Shown: positions 1 through 8,200 of the stretch, piece after piece
Position numbering within the stretch: the first letter of the stretch is position 1
Layout of the letters: each line of letters starts with the position of its first letter
Assembly: GCA_023410675.1 (NCBI GenBank)
Contig: JAEYPM010000062.1
Span: 1-12,870, forward strand
Reading direction: 5' to 3'
Length of the DNA stretch: 12,870 nt
Source of the DNA: Bacillota bacterium
GTDB lineage: Bacteria > Bacillota > Clostridia > Lachnospirales > Cellulosilyticaceae
Program-made: the position numbers and the translations under genes
The notes under the pieces: model-generated
Told to the model about the DNA's origin: nothing
Seen by the model: only the letters and a program-made list of their open reading frames with translations
Database searches by the model: none

Positions 1-2230
1 TTAAAGATTATTTATTAAGACTGAGGGAGAAGGTACTTGATGTTTATGAGTATCAAGAATATCCATTTGATGAACTTGTGGAGAAAGCATGTAAAAAACA
101 AGACCCAAGTAGAAATCCTTTATTTGATGTAATGTTTATTTTGCAGAATATGGACAAGACAAATCTTTCCTTGAAAGATAGTGTAATTAGGCCGATTGAT
201 TTTCAAAATCAAACCTGTAAGTTTGATCTTGAAATAAATGCTTACATGATAGAAAATGAACTGGAAGTAGAATGGTCATACTGTACTAGATTGTTTAAAA
301 AAGAAACAATTGAGCAAATGTGTGTTTATTGGCAGGAAGTATTTAAGTCAATTATTAATAATCCAGAGCAATCAGTAGGGGGCATCAGCCTTCTTACAGA
401 TCCAGAAAAAGACAAGATCTTCACAGTTTTTAATGATACTTTTGCAGACTATCCAAAAGATCAAACAGTCGTTGACCTATTTGAAAAGCATGCAGAAAAA
501 GCACCAGATGCACCAGCTGTTTTATTTGAGGATAATAAACTTAATTATAAAGAGCTTAATGAAAAAGCGAATCAGCTTGCCCGAAAGATCCGCTCTTTGG
601 GGGTTGAGGCGGGGGATTTTGTACCTGTTATTGCAGACAGGTCTCTGGAAATGATTGTAGGCATTTATGGTATTTTAAAAGCAGGAGCAGCTTATGTACC
701 AATAGACCCTAAATATCCTAAAGAAAGAATAGAGTATATTATTAAAAACTGCCAAGCAAAGACTGTTCTTGTGGGTAAAGACTTAGGATATGAGATACAT
801 AAAGAGACATTAAACCTGTATGACGACAGTAGTTATTTAGGAGATGGAACAAATTTTGGAAGACTGAGCAGGCCAGAGAATTTAGCCTATATGATATATA
901 CATCTGGTACAACAGGAAATCCAAAAGGGGTAATGATCGAGCATAGAGCTTTAATGAACCGCTTAATATGGATGCAAAAGGCTTATCCTATTGGTGCAGG
1001 GGATGTGATTTTGCAGAAGACAACCTATACTTTTGATGTTTCTGTATGGGAGATCATCTGGTGGTCTATGACAGGAGCAGCAGTAAGCATGCTCAGACAA
1101 GGGGCAGAGATGAATCCAGAGGAGATTTGCGAAAACATTGAAAAGAGTAAAGTAACGACCATGCACTTTGTTCCTTCAATGCTGGAAGTCTTCTTAAATG
1201 AATGCTGTAGCAGAAAAGACAGGTTAAATCAGATACGAAGTTTAAGACAAGTCTTTGCCAGTGGAGAAGCCTTAAAACCACAGCAGGTAAATAAGTTTAA
1301 TCAGTACTTATTAAAAGAAAATAGTACAAGACTGATTAACCTATATGGGCCAACAGAGGCAGCTATTGACGTAACCTACTTTAATTGTGATCAGATGGAA
1401 CCTATAGATAAAGTACCTATAGATAAAGTACCTATAGGAAAACCTATAGATAATATTCAAATCTACATCATGGATAGTTTCAATCACCTGTTGCCAGTAG
1501 GTGTACCAGGAGAATTATTCATAGCAGGTGATGGTGTAGCAAGAGGATACTTAAATAATGAAGCTTTTACCAGAGAGAAATTTATCGATAACCCATTTGG
1601 CACAGGAAAGATGTATAAGACAGGAGATCTTGCAAAATGGATGCCCGACGGAAATATAGAATACCTAGGTAGAATAGATGATCAAGTAAAGATAAGGGGC
1701 TTTCGTATTGAGCTTGGAGAAATAGAAAGTGTAATAAGAAAGATAGATGATATACAGGATGTAGCAGTTATTGTAAGAAATGATAAGAGTGGTGAACAAG
1801 CAATAAATGCCTATTATGTTTCTACTAGAGAAATAAGTCCAGGTCAGATAAGAGAAAGCTTACGCAAGGATCTTCCAGAGTATATGCTACCATCTTATAT
1901 GATGCAAGTAGAAAAAATACCCGTAACAAGAAATGGTAAACTAGATAAACGAGCACTGCCTGAAATTGAAGCAAAGAGTGAGCAAGAATACATAGCCCCA
2001 AGAAATAAAGAGGAAGAGATAATCTGTCATATCTTTGAGAAAGTCTTAGGATTAGACCAAGTAGGAATAAGAGATAATTTCTTTAACTTAGGGGGGCATT
2101 CATTAAGTGCTACAAGGCTAGTGAATCAAATTGAATTAGAGACAGGAATGTGTATTTCATTAAAAGAAATATTTGCTAATCCAACACCAATACATTTAGC
2201 AGAATCATTAATAGAGAATAAAATACATGA
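1..2230 (+). other. NRPS module 1: partial C domain, A1 (serine), T1
   Basis: The C-terminal end of a condensation domain occupies about residues 1-140 (SRNPLFDVMF motif). A1 runs from about residue 156 to 655, with YTSGTTGNPKG (299-309), FDVSVWE (344-350), YGPTE, YKTGD and NGKLDK with the catalytic lysine K646. Pocket residues aligned to GrsA 235-331 and 517 are D345 V346 W349 H388 F418 S420 L447 I455 D456 K646, giving DVWHFSLIDK. This is the serine code, nearly the one known for EntF (DVWHFSLVDK). The spacing D345 to H388 is 43 residues, exactly that of GrsA D235 to T278, which supports the alignment. T1 is about residues 660-740, with LGGHS and pantetheine-site S700. Serine is the most secure substrate call in the window. 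Confidence 0.88.
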
Positions 2231-5200
2231 ACCGATTCCTAAGTCAGAGCAAAAGGAATATTATTTAATGTCTTCTACTCAAAAAAGAACCTATCTAATT
2301 AATCAGTTGGAAGAACATGGGACTGCTTACAACATGCCACGATGTTTAAAGATTAAAGGAGTAGTCAAGGAGGAACGTTTAAGAGAAGCATTAAAAGAGA
2401 TGCATACACGCCACGAGATTTTGCGTACGAGTTTTATGGTGACAGAAGGCGAACTTGTTCAGAGAATACATGAATATGTAGAAGAGGATTTTGAGTATAT
2501 TGAAGATGATAAGACTTCACAGCAAGAGTTGATAGATACCTTTATTAAACCTTTCGATTTAGAAAAGGCACCTCTTATTAGAATAAAAGTCATACAAAGA
2601 ATGGATAGCTACTTATTGCTAATAGATATGCATCATATTATAAGTGATGAGATAAGTAATGGTATTTTCCTTGATGAATTTTTTGCACTTTATAATGGGC
2701 AAACATTAAGGCCTATTAGCCATCAGTATAGAGACTATAGTGAGTGGATGCGCGCAAGAGATATATCGGATCAAAAAGCTTATTGGGTCAATGAGTTTAA
2801 GGAAGAAATACCTATTCTGGAGCTTCCTTACGATTTTAATAGACCGAAACAGTATAATTTTAAAGGGGATATGGTCTACGGTAGACTATCTATAGAAACT
2901 GCAACTAAAGTTAAAGAATTTGCACGAGAAATGGGTGCAACAGAGTATATGGTTCTTTTAGCTGGCTTTATGGTCACCTTAAATAAATATAGTGGGCAAG
3001 AAGATATTATAGTAGGAAGTCCAATAGCAGGGAGAATACATAAAGATACTGAAAAAATGCTCGGGATGTTTATAAACACTTTAGCTATGAGGGGGAGACC
3101 TAAAAACGATATAAGCTTTGTGGATTTCTTTAAAGAGATAAAAAAGGCATCTTTAAAAGCATATGAAAATCAAGAGTACCCATTTGATGAACTTGTAGAA
3201 GCTCTAAATATAAGAAGAGATATATCTAGAAATCCTTTGTTTGATGTAATGTTTTCTCTTTACAACTATGAAGATGAAAAAGTTACAATACAAGGCATTG
3301 AAGTTGAAGAACTAAGTATAACAAACCCAATTTCAAAATTTGACTTAACATTAAATGTTGGGACTGATAAAGAGGGCTATGGAATAGCATTAGAGTATTG
3401 TGTAGCATTATTTAAACAAGAAACTGCACAAAGGTTTGTTTTACATTATATTAATGCTTTAGAAAGCATAGTAAGAAATCCATATGCAAGAATCTGTGAA
3501 ATTGACATATTATCTGAGGAAGAAAAAAATAAGATACTTAGTGAATTTAATAATACCTATGTAGAATATCCAAGGGAGCAGACAATAGCAAATCTTTTTA
3601 ATGAGCAGGTAGAAAAAACGCCACATCATATAGCAGTTGTTTATGAAGATGAGCAGCTTACATATCTAGAGCTTAATACAAAAGCAAATGCACTTGCAGC
3701 TAAGCTGCGTGCTTTAGGAGTAAGGGCAAATGATTGTATAGCAATTATAGCAGAGAGAAGCACTGAGATGATAGCAGGGATCTATGGCATCATTAAATCA
3801 GGAGGAGCTTATGTTCCAATAGATCCAAAGTATCCTCAAGATAGAATAGAATATATGATAGAGGACAGTAGGGCAAAGGTGATTGTGACATACAAAGCAA
3901 AAATAGATACACAAATTCCTGTACTGGATCTTGAAAATAAAGAAGTATGGGAAGATGCACCTAAAAGCCTTGAACTTTTTAATAAACCAGAGGATCTACT
4001 TTATGTCATTTATACTTCAGGGACAACAGGTAAGCCTAAAGGTGTTATGGTAGAACATTTAGGTGTAGTAAATGTGTGTCACTGGTTCATCAAGAATTAT
4101 TCTGTAAGTAACCAAACGAGAATCTTGCAATTAACCAACTATGTTTTTGATCCATTTGTAGAGCAGTTATTTTCAAGTACAATAAGTGGAGCTACTTTAT
4201 ATATTGTTGATGAAAACACACGGCTTGACAGTGACTTGCTGATAAATTATTTGCGTAACAATAGCATTAATATTGCGGATTTGCCTCATGGGATAACCAA
4301 TGAAATAGTAAACTATGATCCGATTCCTTCAATAAAGGTGATCATATCAGGAGGCGAAAAATTAAATACACAACTTCACAAAAAAGTATGCGAAGCAGGA
4401 TATAAACATTCCAACCATTATGGGCCAACTGAAACAACAGTGGATGCTGTAGTGTATTCATTTGAAGATGAAGAAGAATTGGCAAATATACCTATTGGAA
4501 AACCTATAAGTAATACAAGAGCATATATACTCAATGGATTAAATTTATGTGGCATAGGAATTCCTGGAGAACTTTGCATAGCAGGAGATGGTGTAGCAAG
4601 AGGATACTTAAATAGACCAGAACTTACCAAAGAGAAGTTTATTACTAATCCATATGGAATAGGCAAGCTCTATAGAACAGGAGACCTTGCCAGATGGTTA
4701 CCAGATGGGAATATAGAATATCGTGGGCGTATTGATGAACAAGTTAAGATCAGAGGTTTTCGTATTGAACTTGGAGAAATAGAAAGTGTAATAAGAAAGA
4801 TAGATGATATACAAGACGTGGCTGTTATTGTCAGAAGTGATAAGAGTGAAGAAAGATCAATATATGCTTATTATGTATCACATAGGGAGATAAATATTAA
4901 TGAAATTAGGGAAGAACTCCGTAAAGAGCTACCTGAATTTATGATGCCTTCATATATGATGCAGATAGAAAATATTCCTGTAACAAGAAATGGTAAAGTG
5001 GACAAGTACGCTTTACCGCAAATTGAATATTCATTGACCAAAGAATATCAGGCACCTAGAAATCCTAGAGAAGAGATAGTAGTTTCTGCTTTTGCAGAAG
5101 TTCTAGGGTTGAAGCAAGTTAGTATTTATGATAATTTCTTTAACTTAGGGGGGCATTCATTAAGTGCTACAAGACTAGTAAATCAAATTGAATTAGAGAC

Positions 5201-8200
5201 AGGAATGCGTATTCCATTAAAAGAAATATTTAATAATCCAACACCAATACATTTAGCAGAATCTTTAAGAGAGAATAAAATACATGAATCAATTCCTAAG
5301 TCAGAGCAAAAGGAATATTATTTAATGTCTTCTACTCAAAAAAGAACCTATCTAATCAATCAGTTGGAGGAATATGGAACTGCTTACAACATGCCTCAAT
5401 GTTTGAAGCTTAAAGGAGTAGTAAATGTAGATCATTTAAGGGAAGCTTTAATAGAGATGCATAGGCGCCATGAGATTTTACGTACTAGCTTTATGATGAT
5501 AGAAGAAGAACTTGTTCAGAGAATACATGAACATGTAGAAGAGGATTTTGAGTATATTGAAGATGATATAACTTCACAGCAAGAGTTGATAGATAGCTTT
5601 ATTAAACCTTTCAATTTAGGAAAGTCACCTCTTGTTCGAATGAAAATCGTACAAAGAATGGATGACTACTTATTGCTGATAGATATGCATCATATTATAA
5701 GTGATGGGATAAGCCATGATATTTTTCTTGATGAATTTTTTGCACTTTATAATGGAAAAACATTAAGACCTATTAGCCACCAGTATAAAGACTATAGTGA
5801 GTGGATGCGTGCAAGAGATATATCGGATCAAAAAGAATATTGGATCAATACGTTTAAGGAAGAAATACCTATACTTGATCTCCCCAGTGATTTTATTAGA
5901 CCGAAAAAACATAATTTTAAAGGAGATATGGTATATGGTAGATTATCTATAGACATTTCAACTAAAATTAAAGAATTTGCACGGGAAATGGGTGCAACAG
6001 AGTATATGGTGTTCTTAGCTGCCTTTATGGTTCTCTTAAATAAATACAGTGAGCAAGAAGATATTGTAGTAGGAAGTCCAATAGCAGGAAGAATACACAA
6101 AGATACTGAAAAAATGCTCGGGATGTTTGTAAACACTTTAGCTATGAGAGGAAGACCTAAAAATGATGTAAGCTTTGGGGATTTCTTTAAAGAGATCAAA
6201 GAGACATCTTTAAAAGCATATGAAAATCAAGAGTACCCATTTGATGAACTTGTAGAAGCTTTAAATATAAGAAGAGATATGTCTAGAAATCCTTTGTTTG
6301 ATGTTATGTTTTCTTTTCAAAGAAATGAAAATGAAGGGATTACAATACAAGGTGTTGAAGCTCAAGAACTCAGCGTAAAGACCGAAATATCAAAATTTGA
6401 CTTAACATTAAATGTTGGGACTGATAAAGAGGGCTTTGGAATAGCATTAGAATACTGCGTAGCATTATTTAAAAAGAAAACAGCAAAAAGATTTGTTTTA
6501 CACTATATCAATGCTTTAGAAAGTATAGTAAGAAATCCAGATGCAAAAATCTGTGAAATTGACATATTATCTGAAGAAGAAAAAAATGAGCTTCTTAGTG
6601 AATTTAATAACACCTCTGTAAAATATCCAAAGACTCAATTAATTCATCATTTATTTGAACAACAAGTTGCTAAAACCCCTCATCATATTGCAGTTAACTT
6701 TGAAGATACTTATTATACTTATCAAGAATTAAATAATAAAGCCAATCAATTGGCACATTATTTAATTGATAAGGGTATACAACCAGAGACTAAAATAGGT
6801 TTGTTTCTAGAACGATCCCTAGATATTATAGTAGGTATTCTTGGGGTTTTAAAGGCTGGGTCAGCGTATGTTCCACTAGATCCTATATATCCAGTAGAAC
6901 GTATTGCAAGTATCTTAAAAGAGGCACAAGCCCCCATTGTATTAACCCATGATGTTACACAGGAAAATCTACTTGGATTAGAAAATATTGAGGCTATTAA
7001 TATAAATAGCCAGTGGGAGAACATACAAAATTATAGTGTTGAAAATCCTAAAGTAAGTATAGAGACAAATCATTTAATGTACATTATATTTACTTCGGGT
7101 TCTACAGGAGAACCTAAGGGCGTAATGGTTGAACATAGAAATTACTTTAATTATTTACAAGGCATAATTAAAGAACTAAATATTGACGCTCCGATGAGTT
7201 TTGCCATAGTTTCAACATTTGCAGCAGACCTTGGAAGCACTAATGTATACGTACCTTTAACAACAGGAGGACAAGTTCATATTGTGTCTTATGAGCGTGC
7301 GGCAGACCCAGAGAAGTTAGCAGATTATTTTGTTAAACATCAAATAGATGCCATGAAATTTGTTCCAAGTCACTTTGAAGCTTTGCAAGTTTTAGATGAT
7401 CCTAAAGTGATTATACCTAAAAAAATGCTCATCTTTGCAGGAGAAGTGTGTACTTTTGAAACAGTGCGAAAGGTAAAAGAATTAAGTCCTAACTGTACTA
7501 TTTATAATAATTATGGCCCCACAGAAACTACAGTTTCTATGCTTTGCTATAAGGTTAGTGACGATGATCTAAGTGCTCCTTACCCAGCTGTACCATTAGG
7601 AAGACCACTTAATAATGTTAAGACTTATATTCTTGATAGTTATGGTAAACCTGTTCCTGTTGGTGTTCAAGGAGAGTTGTATATTGGAGGAGAAGGAGTT
7701 GCAAGGGGATATTTAAATAATCCGCAGCTTACTGATGAGAAGTTTGTAGACAATCCATTTGATAAAGCAGACACAAATAAGTTATATCGAACAGGTGATA
7801 GAGTAAAATATTTACCAGATGGAAACATTTGTATACTAGGAAGAGTGGATCGTCAGATAAAAATAAGAGGATACCGCGTTGAACCTGAAGGAATAGAAGT
7901 ACTCATTCGTAAAAATAAAGGGATACAGAATGTGGCAGTTACTGTAAAAGAAGATCAACTAGGAGATAGAAGGCTAGTGGCCTATATTGTTACTAGCAAA
8001 GATAATATAATACCTGTTGATATTGGGGAAATACGTTCGTTTTTACGTGCACAATTGCCTGATTATATGATACCTTCTGTATTTATTGAAGTTGAAGAAA
8101 TACCGCTTAATTCCAATGGAAAAGTTAACCTAAAAAGTCTCCATGAAATGAATGGCAATATATTAGCATCAGGACCTTCGTATGTAGCACCAAGAAGTGA

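Noticed and set aside
78..80. GTG as the start codon of the NRPS gene
   Set aside because: The frame is open to base 3 and the 25 codons before it encode conserved condensation-domain sequence, so the gene is simply cut by the window edge.
5828..6199. 123-codon minus-strand open frame inside C3
   Set aside because: It lies opposite a conserved condensation domain and has a similar shadow at 2876-3079 in the sister repeat. It is explained by codon usage of the real gene; the other short frames inside the NRPS are rejected for the same reason.
7218..7241. Loss of the substrate-anchoring aspartate in A3, implying a keto or hydroxy acid substrate
   Set aside because: Aligning F2406 with GrsA F234 needs a two-residue gap. 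The ungapped alignment puts D2409 at position 235 and gives the same 43-residue spacing to position 278 as in A1 and A2.
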